Numbered from the stretch's first letter, positions 45,455 through 58,553 are shown. The stretch: DNA of 64,000 nt from Durusdinium trenchii (GCA_963970005.1 CAXAMN010021696.1:891907-955906); one strand, 5' to 3'. Program-made: numbers and translations. Notes: a model not told the origin generated them from the sequence alone.

Positions 45455-47357
45455 GCAGGCACCGGGCGCTGGTTTTGGTGGTGCTTCTGGTGGTTTATCT
45501 ACGGTTTTCCAAGACACTTTGGATGTGGGGACTGAACACTTCTTAAGGCTTTTCCATCGGTGCGATCCCTGGCTTTTGTGGGATCATAAGAACTTCAGTT
45601 ATCTTCAGTTGGTGAACAGGTGCCCCCAACACCAACCTGGACTTCCCGACCTCAACCAGTTTGATCGGTTTGACCCAGTTTCACGTCCTTTTCCAAAGGA
45701 GTTCATCTGTTTTACCTTCAGTTTCTTAAGGTGCTTCCTCCCCTCCAAGACTCATGTCCAGATGGGTGCACCGGAGATGCGCGCCCCTGCACGGAGGTAT
45801 GCTGTCGATGGGGTGCCTGGGCGACCTCATTGGACATGGGAGAGCCTTGCTGGTGACCAAAGGCTTAGTGGTACTGGGATGCTTCATGTCGGGGAGCCCA
45901 GGATAGCTCAGGCGGCGGTGTGCCCAGATGTCTTGTTGGCTTTCCTCTTGGCCGTTGGCGGCCGTTGGCGGCCGTTGGCCGTCGAGCTGTTGAGATTGGA
46001 GATTGGAGTGGTGTTTTTGGGGTGGGGCAGCTTCGGGTTTGAGCGGGCGCAAGCCGCAAGCATGCTGGGTGATTGCTTTGAGTGGAAGAGCTGAGGGGTG
46101 TTCCTTGACTGTGGATCAAGTCACCAATGACCCACTATTTATATGACATATTTACACTGTTTGCTTTGACTTTGAGGCAGTGAAACATAATTAAGCCTGG
46201 TTTTGTTGATATATGTTTGATTTTCCGAACATCTTCGTGAATCCCCATGCCAGCCTGGGGAACATGCCTTTTCTATCTTTTCATTATCCCATTTCCTGGC
46301 AGCTCCTGGACTGCAAGTCCAAGTAAGGGAATTTTCACTCTGGAAATCTCTGTCTTTGGGTCGACGTTGGACTTTGGGTCCCTACATATGCGTGCATGTC
46401 CCATACGGGACAGGATTTTCTTCCCGACGGACTACATGGTGGCAACAAAAACGAATTCTAGGGCCCCCCCCCCAGAGATGCAGCAACTATGAAACGAAGC
46501 TGGTGGTTCGAGCAGAAGTCTTTGGAAAGAAGACACACCTGTTCAAGCCGCAGCTGCAGTACAACCCAGAGAACCTGGGCAGTTTGGCCAGAAAAAGATG
46601 GGACCTTTTTGGAGTCATCAGACATTCTTCAGGCCCGACTCTAGGGCGATCGCTCCAGCGCCGAGGTGCACCTTGCTTCCAGAGCAGCCGGACGAGTCCG
46701 GCTTCTGGGGTCAATTGATCCTCTGGCGCTTCATCATCGGCGTAGGCGGGTCACGACGGGTCACGACGGGGCACGACGGGTCGAAGTTATCATATGTGAT
46801 CAAGTGGTTTGATCTGTAGCTAAACACGGTTGTTTCAACTACGCTAAAGATGTTGTCCCGTGGCCGTTTGGATGTTATATGTTTGCACCTTTCACAGGAG
46901 ATCACACAAACGGTGCTTTGTGATCTCACGTTGGACTATTTCTGATTCACTAGATGAACCGCTTTGTGATCACCAAAACACCTGCTGAGTGACCTGCTTC
47001 TATCTGCTTCTGATTTGCACATCATCTCACAAGTTAAAGCTGCTTTGGAAGGGTCACGCAGTGTCTCAACATGTCTCAACGAAAAAACGAGAGCGCCTCT
47101 TCCTCCCGAAAAGCTTCACACCTCAACAAAAACAGAACTTCCCACAGCAGCGGAGTGGAGTTGCTTGACTCACTTCCTCACGCGGAACGGAGGCCCTGAG
47201 GTTTCTTTGACCCTGCGGATCCACAGATCTACCGGTACCTCAGAAGACCTCCTTGCACCCGACCCTGGCGACCGACCGACGGACCCACCTCTGCGTCCGT
47301 ACCGCCCGTACCGAGCTGGTGTGGGTTCGAGCCGGGCACCGGTCCGGTGGCACACAG

Positions 47358-50300
47358 GCTTGGGTGGCGCCTATCCGCTGACGGCCGCAGTGGCCGGGAA
47401 GGCCAACGACGTGGGGAAGGCCTTGGGGTGCAGCAGATAGATCCAGATCGAAGACGGAAGACAGCGGGGAAGAGCTGTGGAAGAGGTGGTTGAAGCAATT
47501 GGATAGGTCACAAGTATATGGACACGACATGATGACACATGTCTTGACACATGTCTTTCTTAGAGGCTCGAGTCGACCGAGCCTTTCTCGAGAATTTTCG
47601 CATGGTTTGGAGGGCTTGAATGCATCGGGGTGGAAGTGACCCGGTGACACGACCAGTGGACCAGATGATGGACTTGCGTTTGGGGATTCTCCGGAAGACC
47701 AGTTTGACAGCTATACCCATATCTACACGTAGGTGCGCACGTGCAGCGTCCCGGTGCTGCAGTGCTTGAGTTGCATGCCTTCTCTCTGTGGAGCTGCAGG
47801 CCTTCTTCTGGCAAACACCCGGCAGTGTGGCTCCCTACCTGGTAGCCTTGCTCGTGTTGAAGCTTCTGCCGGGTCAGACTAGCCCTCAGCTCCTTGGAGA
47901 AGTGGCACACCCGTGGTGACACACCCGAACCGCGCGTGCCCATGCCATTGGGGGAAGACCACGGTCCAGCTAGCCACGGATCCAGAGGAGGGTGATTTTT
48001 TTGCCAGCTTACGATGCTTTCGAATGTTTTGTGCACTGCTGTTTCCAGCAGAAATGAGCTCATCTTCCAAGTCAAAAGGAGACAAGGTCATGGTCTCCAA
48101 GCTCATATTTATTCTTTTTCTTTGCGGTTTTTGGTTGATTTGTGGCCACCTGGAACCCGGTTCCTGGGTGACGTCACCCCTTAAACCTGGGTCACTTGCT
48201 CATTGGTCCGACCGTCCAAGTCGAGCGCCTCGAGCGCCGAGCCGGACGCCCAATCCGCCGATGTCAGGATGGATCGTTCGGGAAGCGGTTCAGAACTAGC
48301 CAACAGCGAGGTGAAAAGGTCCATGGTGACCTCTGATTGGATCTTATCGGGGCTTATTGGATGCCTAACTGAGACGAAAGAGTGAGACTAATACCTATAC
48401 CGATACCCGTGCCCATCCTTTGGCTGAAGACATCGCTGCAGGTTCCGCTGGATCTTGGGCTTGGGAGCTGTGCCATCCTTCTTAGCGCTCGGGACCTCCA
48501 TCTCCGACCCAGTGGCACAGCCTGTGCGGCCAGCATCCCAACTGGGCCTTTGGGAAGGTTTGCCACAAGCACTCAGCTGTCCTCGGCGGCTCGGTGCACA
48601 ACCGGTGGGGCGCACGTTGATTCGTCCACGGACGTGAAAACGGCATGGACGAGCGCGAGCTGCGTTCCTGTGCTGCTGGCTTCTTCGATCTTCTTCGTTT
48701 CTTTCCGAGTCGGATTCTGTTCGAAAGACCGACCCGACCTGGCTGTTCAGCCGAGTCTGTTCAAGCAACAACACACCATCGGTCTACCCGTGACCGGTAC
48801 CGTTTCGGGGCGGCACGTCCCCCGGGCCCGACCAGTGGCTGCCGTTGGGCTGTGTGGGTCCGCGGACCGGTGGACCGGTTCCAGAAAGGACCGGTGACTC
48901 CTGTTTTTACGTGGACCGTACTCAGGTGCAGAACTGGTCGTTTTTTGTTTTTTTTGTCTTTTTTGTCCTTGTTCATGTAGACTCTGGATTTTTTGGTACC
49001 TCCCCATACGAAGATGATTTCCAATTCAAATGGGGGAGTTGATTCATCAACACAAAAAACCTGGCACCACTTTGTCGAACTCCTCTGACGTCGCCACAGT
49101 CGCCACCCCCACCGATGCTGCGGACCCAGGCTTCAGAGGCGCTTGCTGGGCACTGCTGGAAGCTGGTTCCTGTTTGACGTGGCTGCTTATGGCAGCTTGG
49201 TGAAGGGGCCCCACCACCGGAGCTTCTTAGAAGCGAACGCCGCTTGAGCGGTCGAAGTGTTTTTTTATCTTTTGGTCCTCAGGTGACTCCAGTGACGGAG
49301 GTTTCTTCTAGACTTTCAGGTTCCAACCAAAGAAATCCAACAGTCCAACAGTTGCGAACGCTTCGGGCGTCTTTCAGGTGACCAGAACGGCCAAAAAAAC
49401 GTCTCCTCTCTCAGCTTGGACCTGGCCCTGGGCCGACGTTGCACAGCCCTGGACCGTCGCCCCCATCGTTGAAACGTTTCCCATGGAGGCAAGGTGTAAG
49501 AACGACGGTGGACGTGCCGGGTGTACAAAAACTCCAGTCATAACGGGAATTTCATTGAATCATCATTGATTTATAGTTTCATTAAGGACAATAACGTTTG
49601 GTCAGGTCCCGTTTTGTACCACTTTTGATGTAGGTAGTCATTTAGAGAAGCACTTCGTCAGTTTGAGAGAGCCAATGAAGTTTTCTGGCTCGGGCGGCCC
49701 CAAACGGTCCAGCTAGCCAGCTCGTTTCTTCACTGTTCTGGCCGCCCAATGATTTTGTTTTGGTTTTGTCCTTCACCGAGCGTGCCAATGGCCAATGGTT
49801 TTGTTGGGTGCCTTTCTCGACGAAGTGCTCCTTCTTCAGACATGGAGTTCATTGAGTATTTGATGAGAAGGACCATATGCAGCAGACACGACCTGTCTGG
49901 GACTGCCAGGACGGACTGCCGCCCCAGACAGACCCTCCTTTCAACCACCCCTGGCCGTTTCTCGGCAGTCCTGGCAGGCAGTCCCAGGTAGGTCGTGTTT
50001 GGGTCTAGAGCTGTCCGTAGCTCATGGCTCTTCAGGAACTGCGTTCCCCCCGGTCTCCTGGCCTTAGATCACGAGTCCGGAGCGTTCGGACGCGACGCTA
50101 CGCACGGGGCTTCCTTTTTCCCAGGGACCACCATCTTCACCCCGCAGATTCTGAGCTATGTCTTCGGCAAGGACCATTCTTTGGTCCATTTGGCTTGGCA
50201 TTCCATCCTCCTGTGCCTTGACCAAGGTCGAGTCTAGAGGCTTTTTCTTCCAATCTTTTCTTTGGACCGAGACAGAAGACAGGACACCCCTGCACGAGGG

Positions 50301-53300
50301 GCCCGAGGTATTCCGCCGTGGTGTCGGCCCTGAACCACGCGAGCGGGCGGTGTGTTCTTCAGGTCAAGCTACAGACGAATCGCCGCCTTCTTTTTTCTCC
50401 CAATTCTCCTGTTGAGGGTCGAAAAGCCATATCCTTTTTCCTTTTGACCTCTTTCATGTATCTCAACAATGTTGACCAGACAGACATGGATTGGAAAACC
50501 ACTTCTTCATATGTGTTATTTTCATTCATCAACCAGTCTACATTACAATGGCTGGCCGAACAACGAACAACGCTCCGCGACCGCCGACCCTCACGTCGAT
50601 CTTCCGTTCTCGGCCGGGTGTCGCCGGCGTTCGCTTCGAGGTCCGAGCAGAGGTGCTGTCCGAATAATGACCCCGGGACGGTGCTTATATATATATATAT
50701 ATATAAAAGCACCACCAACCACCTCCGTTTCGAAGGTGGGACAGGGGTGGGTGCCAGGGGGTCTCACCGAACCTGAGGATATGGGACAGGAGCCCCAAAA
50801 AGGGTCAAAAATACACCACCAAAACACCCACCTGACTCGAGGCTTTCATGGTCGATCCCCGCCACGTGGCTCTCGGTGCTGGCGCTGTCTCGGTGGCGAG
50901 CACGCCGGCTGAACCTGCTGGGCTTTGTGCCCCGGTCGCAGTGCCGATGGACGGATGGAAGAGAGGGGACAGGGCCATGGTTGACAGATTTCGGGTGTTT
51001 TGAAGCATATGGGATGGTTGATTCCTTAGAAAAAAGAGCCACCCAAACTAAGCAAGTGTCAGTTCCAAATGGTTCAAGTTGTCAGTTAGCATGACTCTCT
51101 CTTAGAAAAAACACACATCGATTTGTTGATCCTTGGAACAGTTCCGGACCTTTCTTCTTCTGGAACAAAACATCAACTTCTGGCTTTCGACGTGCAAAGA
51201 CTAGGTTCATATCCATGGGGTGGTTTTGGTACCAGGGTTTGCACTGCAGGTGCACGCCATTCCCAGTGAGACTTCCACCGGTGTCGCGGAAGTTTCACCG
51301 GTGTCGACAGTTGGGGATGACAATTTGTTCTCCAAAGAAGCATAACTTTTTGGAGCCAAGGCAGCCTCTAATAGTGTTCTGTTCTTGAGGGATTCATCTG
51401 TCTGTGAAATCATGGCGCTTCCAGCCGGGTTTTTCCTTCCCACGGAACATGAAGAGAAAGGACGTCGACCTAAAGAAGGAGAGTCGACCTGCCAGGATCG
51501 CTGTGGTAAGTGGAGGCATCTCTGGACGCATCTCGTGCTTGCTGAGATACACTTGCCCCAACAAAACGCGTTGAGAAATTTGAGAAGAAGCAGCATCATT
51601 GGCAGTTCTGGGGAAACTTTTTTTGCAGGGCACCCTTTTGAGGGTCAGGTTACGTGGACATCCTGGCTTGCCTACCTTCTTTTTTGGGCCAAGCTGTGGC
51701 TTCTTAGAAGTCGGGTCTGCTTCGGTCGGGTCAACGTGCTTACTCCACTCCAGGTCTTGCAAGCGGTGCTCTTTGCCACATTTGCCAGCGCCTATGGCTT
51801 CTTCTACGACATGCACAAGGCGGCTTTCTTTCTGTCCCAAAAACATCCAACCACGAGGGACGGGCCGGTGTATTGTTCCGCTTTTCTTTCGTTTCGTGGA
51901 AAGAAGCCCGCCGTTGGCCCGGCGGAGAGGTACACAGCGATGCCTTTAGCGATTCCCATCCCTTCACGTCCCCAGTTCTTGCCATCTAGCCCATCCAGAT
52001 GTTCCGCGGAACACGCGTCAGGGAGTCCGTCAGTCTCCGGACCTCCTCACCGTCAGACTCGTTTTGGCGGGGCCAGGTGCTGCTCGCTCTTCTTTGCGCC
52101 ATCTACTTTGGCCAGGGGCCCCAGAGGCAGAGAAGTCTTGAGATGCTGTCCGGAGGACATGTCCTCTATGAAATGGGTGGCCTTGAGGCCTATTTTGTAT
52201 ACACACATACTGACTAATATATATATATATATTTACACATAAACTATACATATTTTGTGACAGAGAGGTATTTTTTTGGGAACAAGATGAAGACCTGCAA
52301 TTTATAGGACATCAAGGGTTTTCTACTCACCAATAACAAATATGTGTCAGGTACCCTTCCTTTTTATAGGGCGCACATATGTGTGGCATTTCGATTCATT
52401 ATGGCAGTCAGAGGTGAGAAAACATAGAGAGAATTGGTGAGAATAAACAATGAAATCATTTTATAGAGATAAGTTCTGCACATGACGACAGAGTCATCAG
52501 CAAGACAACAAACATTTTATAGAGAAAGAATCGGAAAGAGTAGTGAATGAAAAAAACCGTACAACAGCATTTTACACAGAGAGAGAGAGAGGAGTGAAAA
52601 CCTCAAACATTAAAAGATATTAAACAAAGCAAAGCAAGACTAAACACAAGCATTAACACATCTTGACACCAGACGAAACTAGCTTTGCAGGAACCTTCCG
52701 ATTTCCCGAAACGGATTTCATCAGACTCTTCAGATGCGAATGTTGACCCAATGAAAACACTTTATTAAACTCTAAAAGGAAAAGAAGCTCTTCTGTTAAC
52801 ATGTTTGTCCAAATCCTGATTCTGTCTGATTCGCATTTGCACAACCGCACAACCTGATTCTGTCTGATTCTGTCCTTTCTGGTCTCTCTTACAAACAAAG
52901 ACGCGCAGTCTCCACCTCCCAAAGACGGCAGCCATGTTCTGACCAAGTGCTCCGGCCTCCTTCCAGTTTGACGTTGTGTCGCAGAGGCAGTCTCCACCAT
53001 CCAAAAGAAACATCCCAAGGTCTAGTAGGTCTGCATGTGTATGTGAAGCTGCCCAAATCGATCGAAATCACTCCAAATTCGACTTCCTTCGAAATCCAAC
53101 CATTTTCGAGAGAATCAGTAGCTCAATCTGCTTTCTCCTAGCGCTTCCCGGCTCGGCGCCGCCGGGGTCGGTACTTCCCAAGCTTTGGGCGCTGATGAAG
53201 CGCGGCGAGTTTCGAAACCAACCGAATTCGCTTTTCGCATAAGCGAAACCGTTGGACCAGGGGCGTTTGGACCAGGATCGCACACGAAAGTAAGATGAAC

Positions 53301-56300
53301 GAGGGCACAGTCAACACAGCAGGACGGGGGGGGAGGGGCAGACAACAGATTGAGAAAGGACATGGAACATTCGCGCATGCTGTTCATGCATGAACAAAAG
53401 GACGACAGTCAGGGCTGAGCCTTGGGTCTGTCATTGTGTGTTCTTTCTCTTGTCCCCGTAGTTGGCGGATTTTTGGGCCGTTTCAAAAGTCGTCCAAAAC
53501 CTCTAAGGAACCAGAAGAATCGTCCATGGCTCCCATCTAGGGCCGATCCCAGAAGCTCAGCGCGACGGAGTCGATCGTGTTTTTTACATGTTGTGCTTTT
53601 TCCATCACCAAGACCTTTGGGGGAAAACCACCAAACATCGAGCAGACGAGCAGACGTTCGACCTGTTTCAGATCGGCTCCGCTTTCGGCGCAACGACCCC
53701 TTCCCCCACGTGGAACTCGGCGAAACCGCCGCCGTTCCGGTCGCCGTTCCGCGGAACGGCGCCGTTCCGGTGCGGAACTGGGTCGGAGCGAGGTCTCAAT
53801 TGGGGCGTTTGCGTGTCCACCTACGTGCTGCCCATCGAGGTCTTTCCAGAGGAGCCACTCGGTTGGAGCGAGCTGCTAGCGTGGTGTTGGAGCGGAGCTC
53901 GGGGCGGCAGGGACTTGACCTGGCGCAGGGAACTGAGCTGCATGAGTTTGTAGATTCAGGATGATGGTATCCTTAGGCCTGGGGAGTAAGTTCACATTCA
54001 CCATCTCCCCAGCGCAACTTGTGGACGAGTTTGTGCCATCCACTCAGGTTGCACCGCTGTAAAGAAAGTAATAGCTTCGTGATTGAAGTTGAAGACGAGT
54101 TGCATCGTGGGGGATCTTGTTTCGGCGTTCTTGATGTTCGGCATTATCGAAGAGCTTGCACACCAAACGCATTCGTCAGAATTGGAACACGGTCCCACGC
54201 TTTAGTTCTATATTATTTGTTCTCTCCACCTGTCCCACAAAGCTTACCTCCCAAATGTTCACAGATATCATTTGTGTGGATATTTTCACAGATCGACCCC
54301 CAACTTTGCGATGGTACACTGGAACATTTTCAGACTGGAAGTTACCTTCACATATTGTGTCTCAATTGTTAACTATTATTCTATTCTATTCTTGCTACAG
54401 AATTCCACCTGCCACCACATGAGGTTTGAAGCACATCACCAAAATGTCTTAATTCCGAGACGCTTTGGGCTTCCTCAGAAACGTTTTCCAGTGTGACAGG
54501 AATGCCTCATCCATCATGTGAGCAGTGAGTATGTTTCTTCCATCTTCCAAGCAGCCTGCTCCAAGGCAGTTGGCTTTTGCTGCTGGGTTGGGTGTAGGTC
54601 CAGACTACAAGCTGCCCTAGATCTATCCCTTGAACGCTAGAGTTAGAGGCTCTACACATACGATGTTTTAACCCAAATCATCTTGTTTTCGAAGCACAAC
54701 AGCCAGCAACCCCCTGGATTAGTTCTTGTGCTTCACGCCCCCAGAACTGGTTTGAGGCATGTTCTTCACCAGATTCACATCAACCTCCAAAATCACCGGG
54801 CGCCCCTGTGTCGGACAGAAAAAGCCGCCGGTGTCGGCCCATGTCCCGCGGGTCTCGGCCGGCGCACTCAGATTCCGCGGCACCTTGCACGGCGTCAGCG
54901 CCGCAGCGGGCAAGCTCGGTGCACTGGCCTCCTGGTGTGAAAATGCGAGGGAGTAGCACTCCCAGAGAAGGCAAGCATGGCCACTCCCAGACAAGGCCGT
55001 AGGAGCTATAGAGCAGCAGTCACAAGAGGTGACGGGGTGCTATCCATGGAGGTGAGGGGTGTTCGGGACATCCACTCACGTAAGGGGACGAGCCACACCA
55101 CCCCCGACATGTGTATGAGATAGCCATGTCCTCCACCTAATTAGTAGCTTCTTGCTACGTTCAGTGAGAATGAGAGGGTTTTTCGTTCCAGGAGTGGCAG
55201 GAACTGACATTTTTGGGCGGGCACGACCTGGGTTGTTCGAGAGGAGCCAGCGGTGGAGCCTCTGAGCTGACTTCTTTAAACAACGCCTTTCGCCAGCTGA
55301 GCTCTTAGTCAAAAGCAAAGATGGAACCAGGGGTTTAGACGTTTTTGATTTTCTAGGAACGGTAGGAGTGAATTTCCTACAGTTTCCAGGTGGGTTGGTT
55401 AGGAGGTTCAAAGTCTGGCTGCGGGGGCACCTGGGTCGCACCAGACGTTGCTCTCCCACCGTCCAACGAGGTGGGCGCGTGCCTCTTCCCGCTCCTCAAC
55501 ACCATCGGTGGGGCCTGGGGTACCCAGCTATTGGAGCGACCAGAAGAGGACCAGAATGCGACCTGATCGGTACTACTAGTAACAAGTGCATCGCTACTAG
55601 TAGCAAATTTGGTAGTAACACACTACTAGTAGCGATGCACTTGTTACTAGTAGCATGAAGCCACCAGTTTTGCGTGGCAATCGGCTGGGATGAAGTGATG
55701 AATCCTGTCGCAACGACGCCCCGATTTTGCGACCAGCGCTCCGATTTAGCTTGGGTTTCCTATCCAAGTCCTGTAGGACCAAGCTGGTATCAACCAACCA
55801 GGCGAAGGGATTTGACACGAGGCTTTGATCATGGCCCAGGTCGATGACTGATTGTCCCTTTCATGGAGAACTATGAACATTTGGTGGACGTTCTGCTCTG
55901 GTCAATTTGAGGAGAGTCGATTCCAAGAGCTAGGGGCATTTGAGGAAGGTGAGGAATTGCTGCGATGCGAGACATTGATCCTGTAGACTGTAGATGGATG
56001 TAGATGGTTTATGTGATCTTTGCACGGTGATTGCAAAGAGGGAGGGCTTTGACCTTTGATCCTATATTATACCAGGTTGTTGGGGTCCTGGTGATTGTCG
56101 CACATGTTGCAGAATGTTGCATAGGCATCGTTTGGAACTTTGGTCGATATTCGTTTGTTATGCACTGAGCCGCTTCCTCACTGAAGCTAGAACATAGAAA
56201 ATGAATGAACGTCACATACCTGTGCATCAAGATAGAATCACACAATGCACACTTGATGCACACTTTGCCCCCTACACATTGCAAATACCGAGAGATGTGG

Positions 56301-56740
56301 GGATTCATGCGGGATTCCGATTCATTTTTTTCACAACACGATTCCTACCATCCATCGCTATGGGATTGTGTGGCGCATGACCCATCCCTATACCTGTTCC
56401 TTTTAAGAGCTCACCTCAATCGCTACGATGTTTCCAAGCAAAGCAAAGCAAGTCCAGGGCGCTTTTTCATTGTTTTCAGGTCCAGACTGACAGACTGACG
56501 GTCTATCGACTTGTAGTCATAGTAGTACACTCCCGAGTCAACTCACATAGACCCTGACGTCCGTCCTGGTCCGGTTTCGACGATTTGTCCTCCTCGTCCT
56601 GGTCCTAGGCGTTTTCAGATTCCATGGGATCGTATTACACCAGGGTGTAATGCACCGTCGTTACGATTTGCCAAGCTTCGGCCTGGCGCGGCGAGGTACC
56701 CGCTGTCATGGGCCTGCAGGCGACGTGTTCCGTGTTCGCG
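47358..56740 (+). CDS. MFS transporter, phosphate:H+ symporter (PHS) type, multi-exon
   Basis: Proton-coupled membrane carrier, probably for phosphate or another small anion; the substrate cannot be read from sequence. Exons: 47358-47419 (LGGAYPLTAAVAGK, the GGEYPL helix-4 motif); 47800-47888 (FFWQTPGSVAPYLVALL); 48442-about 48510 (LGLGAVPSF); 49130-49191 (LLGTAGSWFLFDVAAYG, helix 7); 50125-50214 (FTPQILSYVFG); 51754-about 51820 (LQAVLFATFAS); 52077-52110 (LLALLCAIYFG); 53793-53853 (LNWGVCVSTYVLPIEVFP); 54872-54926 (RGTLHGVSAAAGKLGAL); 55471-55512 (VGACLFPLL); 56696-about 56740 (VPAVMGLQATCSVFA). Fixed donors are GC; acceptors AG, ten of eleven followed by G; most junctions keep phase. Exons for helices 1-3, the RG loop, part of the central loop and the C-terminus were not found. 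The order matches PHO84-like proteins from helix 4 to helix 12. Confidence 0.82.
49883..50010. repeat. CAGACAC-type hairpin element, copy 4
   Basis: Left arm CAGACACGACCTGTCTGGGA, continuing CTGCCAGGAC, pairs imperfectly with GTCCTGGCAGGCAGTCCCAG, continuing GTAGGTCGTGTTTGGG, around a loop of about 55 bp. It lies in an intron of the transporter. Confidence 0.7.
50688..50705. repeat. (TA)n
   Basis: TA microsatellite in a transporter intron. Similar tracts lie at 12847-12869, 21724-21741, 35881-35895, 36517-36531, 52206-52222 and 59816-59831. Confidence 0.9.
52230..52650. other. AT-rich non-coding intron sequence
   Basis: No exon-like segment was seen. Contains a (GA)n tract at 52577-52592. 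Confidence 0.5.
55573..55653. repeat. ACTAGT-type hairpin element, copy 2
   Basis: Perfect 31-nt arms (55573-55603 and 55623-55653), starting CTACTAGTAACAAGTGCATC, surround a 19-bp loop. The arms themselves contain CTACTAGTAG palindromes. It lies in a transporter intron. Confidence 0.85.
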
Positions 56741-57784
56741 TCGCAGCCGCTGCGAAGGTTTCACCGGGACCTGACGAAAAGGGGCGGGCGCCAGGGTCAA
56801 AGCCTGGAGCCCGGTGCCCCGGTTTTCTCCCCCAGCTAGGTTTGCCGACGGAGAGATGGGCCTTTACCAGGGAATGAGAGCATGATCTCAGTCCGGTTGT
56901 CTTGTTGAGGTCCGGAAAAAATAGAATCGTGGTTTCTGGGCAGTCTTCTAATTTGATGGCACATCCATACAAAGACTCATTCATTTTTCGAATCAGATCT
57001 CCTTCAGTTGCATTCCAAACAGGGGTCCTTTAGCGTCTTTTTCTGTCACTGGTGAAGCTGTGATTCTATCGGGAACAGCGCACAGCGCAGGCGGTGGTGT
57101 GTGGTATGGGCGCCTGGCTAAGCTTAACTTGCTTGCCTCCAGATGACTGACGATGACTGACGTGCTTAGAGCTGGCCACCACCACGCGAAACGCACGCAG
57201 AATGTGGCGCGTTTGCGTCAGATCTTAGACTCTACGTTCGTGCGCGGGCAGAAGATGTTCAACGATCTATTTCTTTTCTTGATGTGAAGGTCCATTACAT
57301 GATCGAATAGTTTCCGAGTTGCTCTACTGTGGAGTTGGTACGGTATTATCAAACGAGTTCTGCGCCATCAAGCACCCACGAAACTCTTCGAACATTGTCT
57401 CTTGTTAAGCTAAACCGGAGGTTTGATTTGTTCCTGTTTACACAGGTTGTGCACTCCTCCAAAAGGTCTCAGGGAAGAACGCATTCCATAGATTTTCCTT
57501 TTTTTGCAAGGCAAGATGAGTTAGCTTCAGCTTGCCTCAAGCATGGGTTCATGCTTTTAGCACTATATTTTTAACACTACTGTATATTCAGGCCTGAATC
57601 CATTGATATATTTTTAACCCACATATTCAGGCCCAGGCTTTTAACACATCTTTTTTAACTATTGGTTGGTTGATGAACAACCCAGTCCGGTTGGACTATG
57701 TGAGTACCTGGCATCGAAAGCTCTCTCTCTGTCTCTCAGAGAAGTGTCGGTCTGACATAGAAACCATAGACACCTGCAGTAAGA

Positions 57785-57885
57785 GCAGTCCGTAAACAAG
57801 AACATCGCTATTTTAGATAAAGGCCTGCAAGCTAACCAAAGCGGAATAAATCCACTGTTATCCCTGGTCATGGGATAGACCCAAG
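57785..57885 (+). repeat. Dispersed repeat, GTAAACAA...GGCCTGCAA type, copy 2
   Basis: CAGTCCGTAAACAAGAACAT, GCTATTTTAGATAAAGGCCT and AATCCACTGTTATCCCTGGT match 35925-36030 in order. Confidence 0.6.
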
Positions 57886-58409
57886 ATGTGTATTTTTTCC
57901 CACACTCTTTTTTGGCATGGCTACAGTCCGCCAGGGCGGCGGGAAGAGAAGGGCCAGTTGTAGATGCTGTTGGGGAGTTGGCTCATTTGCATGCACTATA
58001 GACCCTCCCTCTAACCATCCCCCAAATAGATAGACGTTCATAGATCCCCACCAAGAATGTGGGGGTGAAGCACCGTGCCACTATCTATTCTCTTTGGGGA
58101 CCACGAAAAAAGGAGAACGTCCGACGTCGGGTGGTGAACGTCACACGGCGAGTCCACAAGTGATTGGAACATCTGGAACTCTGGGGGGTCAAAGCGTTCT
58201 CGAACGGTCTGACCTTTGTGACATGAATCTGGGTGATGCTGTGATGAGGATGCCCTCGCGACATGAGTGAAAGAAGGAGGCAGCGTATTGAATCAGAGTT
58301 ATCCAGCATTTCTTTCTGGTTGGACTTTGGAAAACTCCTTTTTTTTGTCATCGGACAACATCTTGATCGTGCTAAGAAGAAGACATCACATAGCTCCGCA
58401 CCGCTTCAG

Positions 58410-58553
58410 CGAGTGCATCCGGGACTTTGTCCAAGTGTCTTTCTGCTCGTTCTCGCTCCGATCTCGCTGTCCCTCAACACGAGGAAGAGCGTCCATTCGT
58501 TTCGTGGGAAGCCAGTCCACGTGGTTCCCCGGAAGACTGCCAAAGAAGGATGA
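58410..58553 (+). CDS. Candidate terminal exon
   Basis: The frame reads FLLVLAPISLSLNTRKSVHS and then FRGKPVHVVPRKTAKEG to TGA. About 70 percent of third bases are G or C. The start is probably near an AG around 58434. No family is recognised; a second overlapping frame is weaker. Confidence 0.32.
   Translation, partial: RVHPGLCPSVFLLVLAPISLSLNTRKSVHSFRGKPVHVVPRKTAKEG

Noticed and set aside
48205..48310. Ser-rich exon-like frame (SKSSASSAEPDAQSADVR)
   Set aside because: It falls within an intron defined by the phase-matched exons 47800-47888 and 48442, and has no acceptor of its own.
51250..51345. Exon-like frame VHAIPSETSTGVAEVSPVST ending in TAA
   Set aside because: It has an AG|G border and a stop, but its phase does not fit the transporter exons on either side and no other gene was found to own it.
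51449..51574. Rossmann-type FAD-binding start (ARIAVVSGGISGR)
   Set aside because: It resembles GxGxxG, but the first Gly is Ser, the frame stops soon after, and it lies in a transporter intron with no partner exons.
55076..55459. 127-codon basic open frame on the minus strand
   Set aside because: Codon bias is weak and it lies between two firmly placed transporter exons on the other strand; probably chance.
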